DNA of 64,000 nucleotides from Euptelea pleiosperma. Lineage: Eukaryota > Streptophyta > Magnoliopsida > Ranunculales > Eupteleaceae. Shown piece after piece: positions 20,768-33,400 of this stretch. Below the pieces are notes generated by a model that was not told where the DNA came from, ran no database searches, and saw only the letters and a program-made list of their open reading frames with translations. Made by a program: the position numbers and the translations under genes. The stretch is from positions 14,316,138 through 14,380,137 of the forward strand of contig CM068544.1 in the NCBI GenBank assembly GCA_035048495.1, given 5' to 3'. Position 1 is the first letter of the stretch. Every line of letters begins with the position of its first letter.

Positions 20768-22551
20768 TAGAAGCGATAGAGGGGTGTGGTGGACTAACTA
20801 TCAGATTGAGTCAGTAAAAGGTGAGGACAGGTCTAACCGGGCTTCTACTTGAAAAAATAAGCCCAAGATTTGGCAAAAAGTTGCCAAAAGGAGACACTGG
20901 AGTGGTGATCCTAAATGATGCACACCAAGCATAGATAATCCTATTCTAAACAATCAGGATATATTTTAGGCACTATCTTATTAGTTTTGGGGCTAGAGTA
21001 GATTATGACAGTGGGCGGACCACTGGTTTATCTTTTAACCGCCGGACTAACTGTTTGCACTCAGAGGTTCTCACCAGGCTACACTCTTCAGAGCGAATCC
21101 TTTAGTACTAACTCTAGTTAACAACAAGAAAATCCGAAGCCTAGACAGACGTGCGGCACAATGGCTGTCTTAAGTACGTCCCAGACTAACCGGATTGGTC
21201 AAGTGTATAAGAAGAGTGTTCCCTCAGGTTAAGCTAGGGTTGATGCATGTTCCTAGTCCACACGCAACTAACCGCCGAATAGTTCAAGATGCCACGTCGA
21301 GCTCAGTGTACTTGAGTAGCAGGGACTTATGGGTGTGTTAGACAACAGGGACCCGCGCTCGTGGTCTTATTTCGATTGGATGTTAAGCGGATTCATTTTG
21401 TGTGGATTTTTCCTCGAACACCGGGCTAATTGGCTCTACTTCTTGATTCTTTTTAATTAAATGGAGCCTTGGGATCAAAACAGTTGGAATGATGAGGTAG
21501 GTGATGAAATCCCACCAGTTTCAATTTTAGACTTGGGTCTGCTCTCTTAAAGTTGATTGATTAACGGCCACGCCACGCAAGTCGAATAAGTTGTTGCTAG
21601 AAAACAAATAGACATGTGGCAATGATTCACCAAAATTACACCGTATCGCACTCAAGGCAAGGATAGAGACTTACCTCCCGTGGGCCACGCCACGGGGTCG
21701 CCTCCGTGGGTTAGGGAGGGGTATCCTAATGGGCTTGGGCCCGACTCCACCTCTTTGAGCTTTCGCTCCCTACCCACACTGGATCGTGTTCCTGCAGAAA
21801 AAGTTAGATCTCACGGTCTAGGTATTTGGGATTCTATTTGAAAGATCCTTGCCTTTTTAGGGTTCACTGAACAAACACAGGATTTAAGCAAGTTTTTGAA
21901 TTAATTTCCAAGTTCGAGATGGGTTAAAACTTAGGAATTCCCAGATGGAAAATACCTAGATTGGAAAGTTTCCCGAACTGTGGAGATCTTCCAAAAAAGA
22001 TTTGATTGTGAGATCCCTTACAATTTTGGAAAATTTCTCAAAATTGAAATTCTGCTAGATTTGGGGTGTGTCCTTTTGCAGACTTTTCAAAATTCGGAAG
22101 ATTTCTAAAGATAGAAATTCTTCTAAAGAGGAAACTTCTAAGAGGGGAAACCCTAATTAAGCAGAGTTTCAAGATTTTGGAATCTTTCCAAAAATCGCAA
22201 ATCCTTGATTGGTGATTTCTAAAAAGCTGCAGAATATAAAACCCTAATTTTTTTTTTGAATTTTAAATTTTTATTTTTTTGATAATTTCCACTTAATCTA
22301 GGGTTTCTAAAAAACCCTAGAACAAGATCTAGTAGTTATTTGGAAAGCAGTAAAATTCTTAAATTATTACAACTTTGCACTCGGCCTTCCGAGGCATTAA
22401 AAATAGTAATTTAAAAACTACTAAAAATCACTAAAAACCAAAAATAGAAAGTTTCTCGAAAAGGTCAGGCTGTCCAGATTGAGCAGCTTTTCGCTTCAGC
22501 AACTTTTCAATTCCGTCTTTACGTCCTTTTTCGCACTCTCGTACACCCGAG
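20768..22551 (-). other. 5' leader of element C
   Basis: Non-coding and colinear with the leaders of A, F and H. The mini-intron signals are conserved (donor GTAAGT 21669-21674, acceptor TTTTCTAG ending at 21599; 76 nt). AAACCCTA-type motifs are frequent between about 21850 and 22320. Confidence 0.7.
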
Positions 22552-22565
22552 CGGCAGCGACGCCA
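22552..22565 (-). other. primer-binding site, tRNA-Asp type (element C)
   Basis: On minus TGGCGTCGCTGCCG, two mismatches to the tRNA-Asp complement, two bases from the LTR. Confidence 0.8.
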
Positions 22566-22567
22566 TT

Positions 22568-24718
22568 TGAAAGTAGGATTTTTCCACGTCGTTGGTTACG
22601 GAAACCCTAACTTCAACACATTTGTATCTTTTTCGATTTAATTCCTGCAAAAATAGTAATTCTTGCACAGTGGGAAGTTTCGGATGTCGATCCGCACTCG
22701 GGTTTAGTTAACGCAATCAAGAACATAAAATGACAGATTTTTGCCAGAAAAATGCCAGAAATTCATGGATGGAGGGGTGAGAATGGTGGTTAAGGAATTA
22801 AAAACAAAATTTCTTTTTGAGAACTTGTGATTTATCAGGATTAATAAAGAACTAAAAGAGAAAATGCATGAACTAAATAAAGTTCCATTAAGACAGCTAA
22901 AAAGAAACCAAACTTGAACTCTCATTAATCAAAGCATAGTGTTGTTACATATCTAAAATCAAAAGTGCTTGTAAACAAATAAAGAAAAGCTAACTAGAAA
23001 GCAAAGAGGAGGAATAGGGAGATGTAAGGAGGAACTAGAGTGAATGGGATTAAGAGGAAGAGAATAGATTACCTTACCACTTTAATGGACTAGTTTGCTT
23101 GATGAGGCTGCTACCAGTGGGTGCACTTAGAAAAGCATGGTGACGATGGCTATTGTAGATCACTGCAGGGGACGAGGTGCTCACAGCAAATGAGAGATGA
23201 GATTTTGAATTAAGGAGAATGAGTTGTTGTGACCGGCCTGCTAGTGGTCAGATTCCTTGAAGGGGATGGAGTGGTTGCTTGCTGTGGAGAGGTTGAATAC
23301 CGGTGGTGTCTAGGGCTGCTTGATGGAGACGAACATGGTGACCGCGGCAAAGAAAACCCACTGCAAATGGTGTTCATCGATTGAAGATTGCAAGATTGCA
23401 AGATACAAGACCTACAACTTGCAACTAGGTGTTGCAGGCTACGTGGTAGTGGTTGCTGGCAAGGTAAACAACAGCCTCGCTGAGGGCGGCGGTGCACAGT
23501 GGGGCGGTATGGATGAGGAAGAGTTGCTGGCCGAACCAGCAACTGTGGACAACGAAGTGAACTGGGCGGTGGTGGTAAGGAACAGCAGCAAGGTCGTGGC
23601 AGCGTGGAGGAGAGGTGGAGAACCAGGCGGTATGGTGGGGGCAGTCCGCTCCTCTCTTCTCTTCTCTCTTTCCTTCCTCTCTCCCTTTTTTTTGGTTTTT
23701 TTTTTGAAACGGACTGGAGTTGCAGGTTGCAACTCCAGCACGTTAGAGAAGTGGTGGTAGGCGGTGATGGTGATGGGAGGCAGCACCCTCGAACGGAGTT
23801 GCAGGTGAGTTGCAGATGGTGGCGGAGCAAGCAGGCGGCGGTATGAGAAGTGGTCCCGTGCTTTAGTCACGGGTTGGAGGGTGCAGGTGTGGTGGTGCTA
23901 GCGTGGGGGAGGAGTCGGTTGGTGGCAAGCTGGTTTTATAAGCCGGAGTTGTAGCGGTGCTGCAGGGTGGTGGAGTATCTTGATCGGCCGGAGTTGCAGC
24001 CTGCAACTCTGACAATAACTTGGTGAAGAAGATGAAGAAGGTGGAGGAGAAGTGGAGGAAAACGGCCTAAAGAGATGGGGCAAAGTGGCAAGAGGTCTTG
24101 GGGAGAGAATCGAAGATCCAACGGTCCGATTGAAGATCCAACGGTCCGATGGAAGATCCAACGGTCAGAAAGCTAAGGGAGATGAGATAGAGCCAATGGG
24201 TAGGAGTTCTGGCGTTAGGTTAGTAGATTCGAGGACCGAGAGATGAAGAGAGAGAGAATAAGGAGAGATGAGAGAAAATATCAGAAAATGGAGATAAAAG
24301 TATTGGCAGAGGGTCTGGAACCCTGGTCTTAACTGTGACCATCCTCACGCTTCTCCAGTAGAGTAGACCATCATTCTTTGCTGACTCATGTGGCTTTAAA
24401 CGCTTTGGTCCGTCTCTTGGTCATTGGCTCTCCTACTCTCTTCGTTCTTTGGGCCAGCTTTTTGGTCCTCTTATTCAGCCCATATTTGGCCCATATCTTC
24501 TAGTCATAGCATGTGGGCTCTTTAAGCTTTGATAATGAGCTTTCTTGATCGATGTGGGCTCGCAAGTCTCGAGAATTGTCCCATCGGGGTTTCTTGCGAC
24601 AGAAGAAGCGTATAATGAGACTTTATCAGAATGACTCAATGTCTAGACTTCCGAAAATGTGTTTAATGCATGCAAATATACCATTTCATCCAGAAAAGTG
24701 TGTTCTACTGAAAGTAGG
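22568..24718 (-). repeat. 5' LTR of element C, interrupted by D
   Basis: It starts TGAAAGTAGGATTTTTCC and runs to 24718, where another LTR begins; the remaining part (expected to end GCGAATATCA) is displaced. Three AACGG 20-bp repeats (24117-24167) follow GAGAGAATCGAAGA directly. Compared with E (about 37930), the block with TATA box and palindrome is deleted between GAATCGAAG-like sequences, so this LTR probably lost its core promoter. GGAGTTGCA inverted repeats lie at about 23712 and 23990. Confidence 0.75.
24117..24167 (-). promoter_or_regulatory. three 20-bp MSA-like repeats in the right LTR of C
   Basis: Units at 24117, 24137 and 24157; the last is a full match to YCYAACGGYYA. Confidence 0.45.
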
Positions 24719-27700
24719 GTTTTTCCGCTTCGTTGGTTACGGAAACCCTAATTCCAACAAAATTTTTAGAATCCGCTTCTTTATTCACTCAAATCCTGTA
24801 AAAATCACAGGGTTGTACAGTGGCTCGTGTTGGATGTCGATCCTCACTCGGGATTAGTCGGATCAGCACAAATAAGAACACATTTGAACACAGAAATTGC
24901 TAGAATAATGGGGTGAGATTTAAAATGATCTTGATTAAACTTTTAACAGAACTGTGCACATTAACAATATTGATCAAAATAGGAATGAGAACTTAATAAT
25001 CCAAACATAACTCATAATCAAAATTCTTTATTAAATCAGAATTGTTTACAATGCATATAATCGAGATTCAAGTACAGTTGATAAAAAAAAAAAAAAACTA
25101 ATTAGAGAGGGAGATTTTAGAAAGAGAAAATAAAAGGGATTTTTAGAGAGAGAAATGGATGGAGAGAGAGATGAACTAAGGGAAAGCCTAATCGAAACCT
25201 AGAGAGGGAAATTAAGAATAGGAGAAAAAAAATAAAGAGAGAAAAGAAAATAAGGTAGAGAGAGAAAGTAAGAAACTCACCATTTGCGCACTTACCAATG
25301 AGCCGTTAGGTGGAGAACATCGGTCTGAGTAAGGTGCACCATGTGCACGAGCTGTTCAAGGAGAGAATAGAGGAGTTATCGGCTTGAGGAGTGCATTCGG
25401 TGCAACAGCAATGTGGTGTGCATCGTGAATGGAGGAGATCAAGAAGAACTGGCCAGCAAGTGGCGATTCCCAACAGGTGAGGACGTCCCCCTCTTTTCTT
25501 CCCTTCTTCTTTTCTCTTTTTCTCTCTTTTTTTTTTTTTTTTTATCCTTTTTTTTTTGTTAGAGAAAAAGAGTAGAAAGGGGGTAAGGAAGGTTGGGATT
25601 GGAAGGAGAGCAAGAGGTTGGAGACGGTGGGGAGAAAGGACTTGGAAGAAGAGTTGTGGTCGTTGGAATGGAGCTGCAGGTGGCTGGAAAAGGGTGAAGC
25701 GGTGCTGGTTCTTGAGGAGGTGCAGACGTTCCAAAAGAATAGCAAGGAGGACGGTCTTCTGGTCGTGGTGCAGCAGCAGTAAAGAAGAAGAGAATAAGCA
25801 AAAGAAGAAGGAGAAAGGACAACCGAATTTTTCTGGTTCGTCGGATTTAATGGAGATTGCCGGAGTTCTGCAACTCCGGTGAGCTCTTTTTTTTTTTTTT
25901 TTTTTTTTAGAAGGAGAGAGGGAGAAAACGGTTTGAGAGGAGGAAGAATAGAGGGAGAGAACGTTGGATTGCAGGTTGCAGGCCAAAAACGTCCAGCAAC
26001 GTGGAGAAGAAGACGAACTGGTCGTGCACACCAGCAGCAAGGAGGTGCTGTCTTGGGTTGGGCAGCAACACAGTAGGAGCAGCAGGTTGGAGGAGATGTC
26101 CACCGGGGTAGCTACCCAAGGATCGAGGTAAGAGAAGCCTCCCTCTTCATCTTCTGCCCTCTCTTCTTTTTTTTGTTTTTTTTTTTTTCTTTCTTTCTTG
26201 AGAGCCGAAAAAGTGGAAAACGGCCGGGATTTTGAGGCCTTTTGTTTGAGATTGGAGAAGGGGTAGAGAATGGAGGAGGCGGTGTTGGTTAGTGTGGAGG
26301 TGGCTGATGCTGGCCTGGTGCAAGCTTTTAGGTCGGCTGAGAGAGTGGGAGACGTGAAGGGCAGCATGCCCGTCCTCTCATGGTGGTGGTGGCTATGGAG
26401 AGGAGAACTTGGAGACGATCTGTTGCTCGTTGCAGCAGCAGAGGGAGATCTCCTTGGGGGCGGTGATGGTGAGAAGGTTTTGTGGGAGATGGGGAGAAGA
26501 GGAGAGAAGAGAGAGCTCGTTTTGGAGCCCACGTCCAGCCCTTGTAACCGACGGTTTTTTTTAGAAACTCCATTTTTTTTAATTTTTTTTTGGTTTTGGA
26601 ATCTACTGTCAGCCTCCCCTTTAAAAATGTGGACCATTAGGGTTTGGTCCAGCCCTCAATCACGTCCCCCCTTTTCTACCAAATCTTTCAAAAAAAAACT
26701 TTCTTCAAAAGCCATTTCTAAAAAAAAACCTTCCTCTTTTAAAACATTTTAAAAACTCTTCTTTTCAAATAGTATTTCTTTTTTTTTTTTTTTTAAACAT
26801 GAATGCCGTCGATCTCCCCCTTCTATAAGAATTATCTTCCAAGTGGTCCACGCATAGGACATGAACTTGAGGGCCGTAGGCCATCGGATGGGTTGGCTAG
26901 GATGTTGAGGAATGATGCCTAAAATTGTGGGCCCAGAGTGAGTTGGGCACTGGCTAGATCGTAGACTAGTAAAATAATGGGCTAGAAGAATGGTGATTTT
27001 CCTTGCCATCGAATCGAATCATCTTACCTGAGGATCGTTTGATTTTAAGATCGAACGATGTGATGGCGATCGGACAGTGTCCACTAAATGGTCGGACAGC
27101 GGGTCGATGATGAGGGGCTCGGCTACTGGCCCACATTGAATGATGATGTCCATCGTCTCACAAGATGATGTGACAGACAATCTGATGGCGATCGGATGGA
27201 TGGTGACTTGATTGGGACTCGGATTGGTAGATCAACGGATCTAAAGAGATCCAACAGTCCGGTGGAAGATACAACGGTCAAAAAGCTACGGGAGATGAGA
27301 TAGAGCCAATGAGCAGGAGTTCTGGGGTTAAGTCAGTAGATTCGAGGATTGAGAGATGAAGAGAGAGAATAAGGAGAGATGAGAGAGAAAATATTAGAAA
27401 GTTGAGATAAAAGTATTGGCAGAGGGTCTGGAACCCTGGTCTTTACTGTGACCATCCTCACGCTTCTCCAGTAGAGTAGACTATCATTCCTTGCTGACTC
27501 ATGTGGCTTTAAACGCTTTGGTCCGTCTCTTGATCATTGGCTCTCCTGCTCTCTTCGTTCTTTGGACCGGCTTTTTGGTCCTCTTATTCAGCCCATATTT
27601 GGCCCATATCTTCTAGTCATAGCATGTGGGCTCTTAAAGCTTTGATAATGGGCTTTCCTGATCGATGTGAGCTCGCAAGTCTCGAGAATTGTCCCATCAG

Positions 27701-27936
27701 GGTTTCCTGCGATAGAAGAAACGCGTAATGAGACTCTATCAGAATGACTTCATGTCTAGACTTTCGAAAATGTGTTTAATGCATGCAAATATACCATTTC
27801 GTCCAGAAAAGTGTGTTCTACGCAACAAAAGAGACTCTTACGTAGAAAAGTAGATAAATAGAGTATTTTAACGTAGGAGAGTGTGAAAACGCTTAGAAAA
27901 TAACAGTGGAAAATACGCACTTTTATGCGAATATCA
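24719..27936 (-). repeat. 3' LTR of element D (3218 bp)
   Basis: It starts TGAAAGTAGGG and ends ATGCGAATATCA, followed by CAACCCCCAACC. The U3 is a mosaic: 26820-27080 resembles C's left LTR, while 27085-27936 is the common family U3 with weak AACGG repeats (27250-27285). Candidate donor GTAAGT (25290-25295) and acceptor TTTTACAG (24796) define a 500-nt interval. T runs (about 25524 and 25888) and GGAGTTCTGCAACTCC (about 25862) are present. The 443-codon ORF at 25306-26637 is low-complexity and is not considered a gene. Confidence 0.85.
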
Positions 27937-28627
27937 CAACCCCCAACCAGCATATTGCCAATCCTTGGCAATTAGTGCGAACTAAATGAGCTTAAAAGGG
28001 CTCTGCACATGCTGCACACTTTTTCATATTAGCTCAGGGAAAACACCGTTCGTCAAATCATTGAATGAATGCAAAAACAGTTACATGCTAGCGAAGAGTT
28101 GGAAAGTTTTGGCAAGACTACAGACTGATAATCATGACCCAGAATAGTCAGACTCTGCGTGTGTGTGCTCAACGTTCTCATCATCCGACAGTAAAGATTT
28201 CCAAATCACCTCTAATTTTTATGCCTCGACCTCAAATCTCACATGTTTAGCACTCAGAATAGAATCACACAAGAAGGGTTTTTTTCTTTTCTCTCAATTT
28301 ATATGTGAGGAGATGTATTTAATATATGAAAGCAAAGATCTCACATATGTATTATTTAAAGGAAGGACATCTTTAACAGAAGAAGATCTCATGATTGGAA
28401 TACCACTTCATTCGGGAACGTTAGATCAAACTCTATAGCTTCTCCTTCTCCAATCTCCACATTTTATGATCGTGCTATCCTAGAATCAAGTAGGACTTTC
28501 CTGGGTTGTAATGAGGCTTAGGTCAGGTGTAGAAAAATAAAGGTATACAGGATTTCAAAGATCTTGAGAGGATATTGCCATTTTCTTGCATTTTTCCTCC
28601 GGCGTAACACCATTATCTGGTTCTTTT

Positions 28628-28660
<33 letters not shown>

Positions 28661-30095
28661 GTATTTTTCTCTTTTTCTTGATATTTCTGAGACTGCTCAA
28701 TTTCTTTTCAGCACTTTTTCATACTTTATTTCCATATTTTGTTTTCAGCTTGAACCACTTTCTTTTTCTTTTGATTCTTCTTCTTTACTTTTCTTTTCAC
28801 GGTACACCCATATCAGTTATTCTTTTGTCCATCTCAAAATAAGGGTAGCCTGATATTCGCTTAAAAGTGCGTATTTTCCACTGTTATCTTCTAAGCATTT
28901 TCATACTCTCCTACGTTAAAATGCTCTATTTATCTACTTTTCTACGTAAGAGTCTCTTTTGTTGCGTAGAACACACTTTTCTGGACGAAATGGTATATTT
29001 GTATGCATTAAACACATTTTTGGAAGTCTAGACATTGAGTCATTCTGATAGAGTCTCATTACGCGCTTCTTCTGTCACAGGACACCCCGATGGGACAATT
29101 CTCGAGACTTGCGAGCCCACATCGATCAGGAAAGCCCATTATCAAAGCTTAAAGAGCCCACATGCTGCGACTAGAAGATATGGGCCAAATATGGGCTGAA
29201 TAAAAGGACCAAAAGGCCGGCCCATCTCAAAAAGAATGTTTTACAATCGACCCATCCTTCTCACATATCCACATTCTCTAGCAATTTCTGTCATTTTATG
29301 TTCTTATTCGCGCTAATCCGACTAATCCCGAGTGCGGATCGACATCCGACATGAGCCACTATGCAAAACTACTCATTTTACAAGTTAAATGTCTCGGATA
29401 AATTAAAAATGTGTTGAAGTTAGGGTTTCCGTAACCAACGACGCGGAAAAACTTACTTTCATAGCCAGTCATGCTTCGTAGCTGGATTGGATTTTAGGTT
29501 GATGGGTTTACAAAGAAAAGGCTTTTATAGAAGGGTTCAAGGGGTTTCTAGTGAAGTATAATTCAGATGAGTCAAAAGGCTGAATGGTTCAGGAAAAATG
29601 GCCTAAATCATTTTTTAGGGTTCGCACTATCATGTATACTGTCTTGACTGGATACAGAGAAGGTTCTGTCGTAGTAATCCAATGTTGATGTCGTTCTGAG
29701 TTCCATGATCGAAGCAAAAGATAATGAGATTTCTCAACGAATATTGCAGGCATGAAGAAAAGTGAGTCATCCATTGACTCAGGATTATTGTATAACTCTC
29801 TGAAATGATTAAAGGTTCGAAAGCTCACTGGGTTAGGTCTCCACAATTATTCTCACAGGATCTCTAGAGTTTCAAAACTTAGGATGACTCTGATGTTGAT
29901 AGTGTACAATTGTGCCAAATCTGAGTTTTCAAACCTGTTGTAGTCACGCTTGACTTGACTCAACGCTAAGAAAAATTGACATCTTCAATACTGACTTAAC
30001 GGAGGTTTTTAGCTAATCAAAGTCAGGGTATTTGACACATTTTTGAAATTCTAGAAAACTTTTGGAGAACATCGGAAATCACCCCAAAAACAAAA

Positions 30096-30130
<35 letters not shown>

Positions 30131-30487
30131 CAAAATGAAGACATGAGTTTTGGTAAATACCCACCTCCAACCAAAATACAGCACCGTCCTCGGTGCTCAT
30201 GACCGGGACATAAAATGATGAAAAATCAGTGATGATGATGCAAAGGTTCAGGGAGGATGTTACCAAGTCGGCAGAAACTCGACAGTGTGTGGTATCTGAT
30301 GATCGAAAGAATGAATGTACCTACATTTCTAGAGATATCACAGTAATAACAAATGCATGAGACTCATGTACTCTAGGAATACCGGAATTGCCTTTCCGAA
30401 AGCGCTAAGTTTTACGTCTTCAGCCAGACATGATGGGGGTGACGGGCACCTCCAACCAAGTTGGAGCTTAGGAGACTGAGTGGATCA
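27937..30487 (-). other. polypurine tract and 3' non-coding region of element D
   Basis: On minus, GTTGGGGGTTG next to the LTR is the likely PPT. The rest is colinear with C, E and G, including a 28-nt T run (28633-28660) and a 31-nt T run (30098-30128). No env-like ORF lies between pol and the LTR, although many Athila elements have one. The solo LTR at 28851-29461 interrupts it. Confidence 0.75.
28851..29461 (+). mobile_element. short solo LTR (611 bp) with TSD TAGCC
   Basis: It starts TGATATTCGC and ends TTACTTTCA, with a perfect TAGCC duplication (28846-28850 and 29462-29466). The empty site is preserved in C at about 14911-14918 (AGGGTAGCCAGTCATGC). It keeps the outer U3 and the inner U5, but sequence after GGCCGGCCCA is joined to the region just before the conserved CGGAT hairpin. 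The promoter, transcribed leader modules and donor site are therefore missing. Confidence 0.93.
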
Positions 30488-33400
30488 TCAGTCGACATAG
30501 GCAGGATCGATGAGATCAATTTCAAAAGTCTGAATGAATGACACATCAAGTTCATGGAATTGCTTAAGACGCTGGCCATTTACCTGGAATGAGGAGTGAT
30601 CCTTGGGGTCCTCAATAGTGATTGCCCCAAAGGGTGTGACTACGGTGACCGTATAAGGACCGGTCCACCAAGATTTCAGTTTCCCAGGGAAGAGATGGAG
30701 ACGAGAATTATAAAGAAGGACCTTCTGTCCTGGATGGAACTCTTTCCTGAGGATGCTCTTGTCATGTATCCACTTCATTTTTGCTTTATAATTCTTGGAC
30801 AAGTTGTAGGCATCATTTCTGATTTCTTCTAACTCATTCATTTGAAGTTTTTGCTCCTCCCCTGCAGAGTCGAGGTCGAAGTTGAGTTTCTTAATGGCCC
30901 ACAGGGCACGATGTTCAATTTCTACCGGTAGATGACAGGGTTTCCCAAAGACGAGACGATAGGGAGACATATTGAGTGGGGTCTTGTAGGCAGTTCTGTA
31001 TGCCCATAAAGCATCGGTGAGACGAGTAGACCAGTCTTTACGTGTCGTATTGACCGTTTTCTCCAAGATCTGCTTGATCTGACGATTAAAAACCTCCACT
31101 TGACCACTAGTCTGCGGATGATAAGCTAGGGCAACCTTATGGGTTACCCCATACTTTTTCATTAATTTCTCGAATATCCTATTGCAGAAATGGGTGCCCC
31201 CATCACTAATGATGGCCTTAGGGGCACCGAATCGGGCGAAGATGAACTCCTTTAGGAATTTGACTACCACTTTGTGGTCATTGGTCTTGGTGGGAATGGC
31301 TTCTATCCATTTGGATACATAGTCTACCGCAAGGAGAATGTACTCAAAACCATAGGAAACGGGAAAGGGGCCCATGAAGTCGATGCCCCAGATGTCAAAT
31401 ATCTCATCGACCTGGATGGGAGTTAGGGGCATCATGTTCCTCTGGGAGATGCGGCCTAGGTGCTGGCAATTAGGACAGGTTTTGCTGTAGATGTGGGCAT
31501 CTTTAAATAATGTGGGCCAGTAGAATCCGCATTGCAGTACTTTTTCTGCAGTCTTCTTAGTGTTGAAATGACCACCACAAGGTTGGTCATGACATGAGGA
31601 CAAGATATTGAGTTGGTCCGACTCAGGGACACAGAGACGAATGATCTGGTCAGGACAGTATTTATACAAATAAGGGTCATCCCAAGAGTAGTACTTAACT
31701 CTTGCTAGGAATTGGCTTTTGTCCTGTTGTGACCAGTGTGAAGGCATTTCTTCGGTGACAAGGTAGTTGACAATGTCAGCATACCATGGATGAACGGAGA
31801 TAGCGAATAGTTGTTCATCTGGAAAGGTTTCAGGGATGGACTGGGTGTCAAAGGATGACTCTAAAGTCAGTCTAGACAAGTGATCAGCTACTACATTCTC
31901 AGTTCCTTTCTTATCCTTAATCTCGAGGTCGAATTCGTGCAGTAAGAGAATCCATCGAATTAATCGAGGCTTGGTTTCCTTTTTCGACATAAGATAACGA
32001 AGGGCTGCATGATCAGTGTACACGACCACCTTAGTGGCTAAGAGATACTGACGGAATTTATCAAGGGCGAAGACTACCGCCAGGAGTTCTTTCTCAGTGG
32101 TGGAGTAATTCATTTGGGCAGAGTTAAGAGTTTTGCTCGCATAGTAGATCACATGTGATCTTTTGTCAATTCTCTGCCCTAGAACAGCGCCTAACGCGTA
32201 GTCAGAAGCATCGCACATTACCTCGAAAGGTAGAGTCCAGTCCGGGGGACAGATAATAGACGTAGTAGTGAGCTCAGATTTGAGACGCTCAAATGCCTTG
32301 ACACAGTCAACATTAAAGTCGAAAGGACTATCTTTAGCCAGAAGATGGGACAGAGGTCGAGCGATTTGAGAGAAGTCCTTGATGAATCGCCTATAGAATC
32401 TTCCGTGTACCAAAAAGGATCGGATGTCACGCACGGACTTAGGAATGGGCAAGGTCGAGATGATATCGATTTTAGCTTTGTCGACCTCAATGCCCTGATG
32501 GGAAATGACATGTCCCAGAACAATGCCCTTCTTCACCATGAAGTGGCATTTCTCCCAATTGAGGACAAGTCGCTTGTCCTGACAGCGGTGAAGTACAAGC
32601 CCTAGATGGTTCAGACAGTCATCAAAGGATGACCCAAAAACTAAGAAGTCGTCCATAAAGACTTCGAGGAATTTTTCCACCATGTCAGAGAATATGCTCA
32701 TCATACACCTTTGAAAGGTTGCGGGTGCATTGCATAGGCCAAAGGGCATGCGCTTGTAGGCAAAAGTGCCAAAGGGACAGGTGAAAGTTGTCTTCTCGTG
32801 ATCCTCAGGGTCGATGGGTATTTGATTATACCCTGATTAACCATTGAGGAAGCAGTAAGAGGAGTGACCTGCTAGTCTCTCCAACATTTGGTCTCTGAAG
32901 GGTAAAGGAAAATGGTCCTTCCTAGTGTTGGTGTTGAGTCGTCGGTAATCGATGCAGACTCTCCACCCTTTCTTCAGGCGCTGGGTGACCATTTCCTTGT
33001 TCTCATTTTCCATAACTGTGAATCCTGCCTTTTTAGGGACGACATGAATAGGACTCACCCATTTGCTATCGGAGATGGGGTAAATGATACCCGCATCTAA
33101 CAGTTTAAGGACCACGTCCCGGACTACATCCTTCAAGACGGGGTTCAACCTCCTCTGGTGTTCTCGAGAGGTTTTGGATTCATCCTCGAGATAGATGTGA
33201 TGTTGGCACACCGAGGCGTCTATGCCACGAATATCATCTATAGTCTAACCTATCGCAGATTTGTGCTTGTTGAGCAGCTCGAGAAGTTTCTTACGTTCAC
33301 TCGCAGACAAAGCGGAAGTAATAATGACAGGGTAGGTTTCCTTAGGACCAAGATAGGCATAGGAAAGATCTGTTGGAAGTGGCTTGAGCTCCAATGTTGG

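Larger units (their letters stand above)
8738..24718 (-). mobile_element. non-autonomous Athila-derived element C, with nested insertions
   Basis: Minus-oriented. Left (3') LTR 8738-14025 with a foreign solo LTR inside, polypurine tract and 3' region from 14026, gag-like ORF remnants 15961-17065 and 20075-20767 separated by a solo LTR, leader, PBS 22552-22565, right (5') LTR 22568-24718, which is cut by D. There is no RT, RNase H or integrase sequence anywhere between the LTRs, so mobility needed proteins from relatives. It lies in the CACTA element; the bases before it are GTCAC (8733-8737). The two LTRs differ in U3 structure, so they may not be a simple pair. Confidence 0.7.

Noticed and set aside
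23210..23870. ORFs of 143-206 codons in C's right LTR
   Set aside because: CT-rich transcribed LTR sequence; Ser/Pro/His composition; no matching frame in related LTRs.
25306..26637. 443-codon ORF on minus inside D's LTR
   Set aside because: Low-complexity Ser/Pro/Lys/His sequence with Lys runs from T tracts, lying inside an LTR; equivalent LTRs do not keep this frame.
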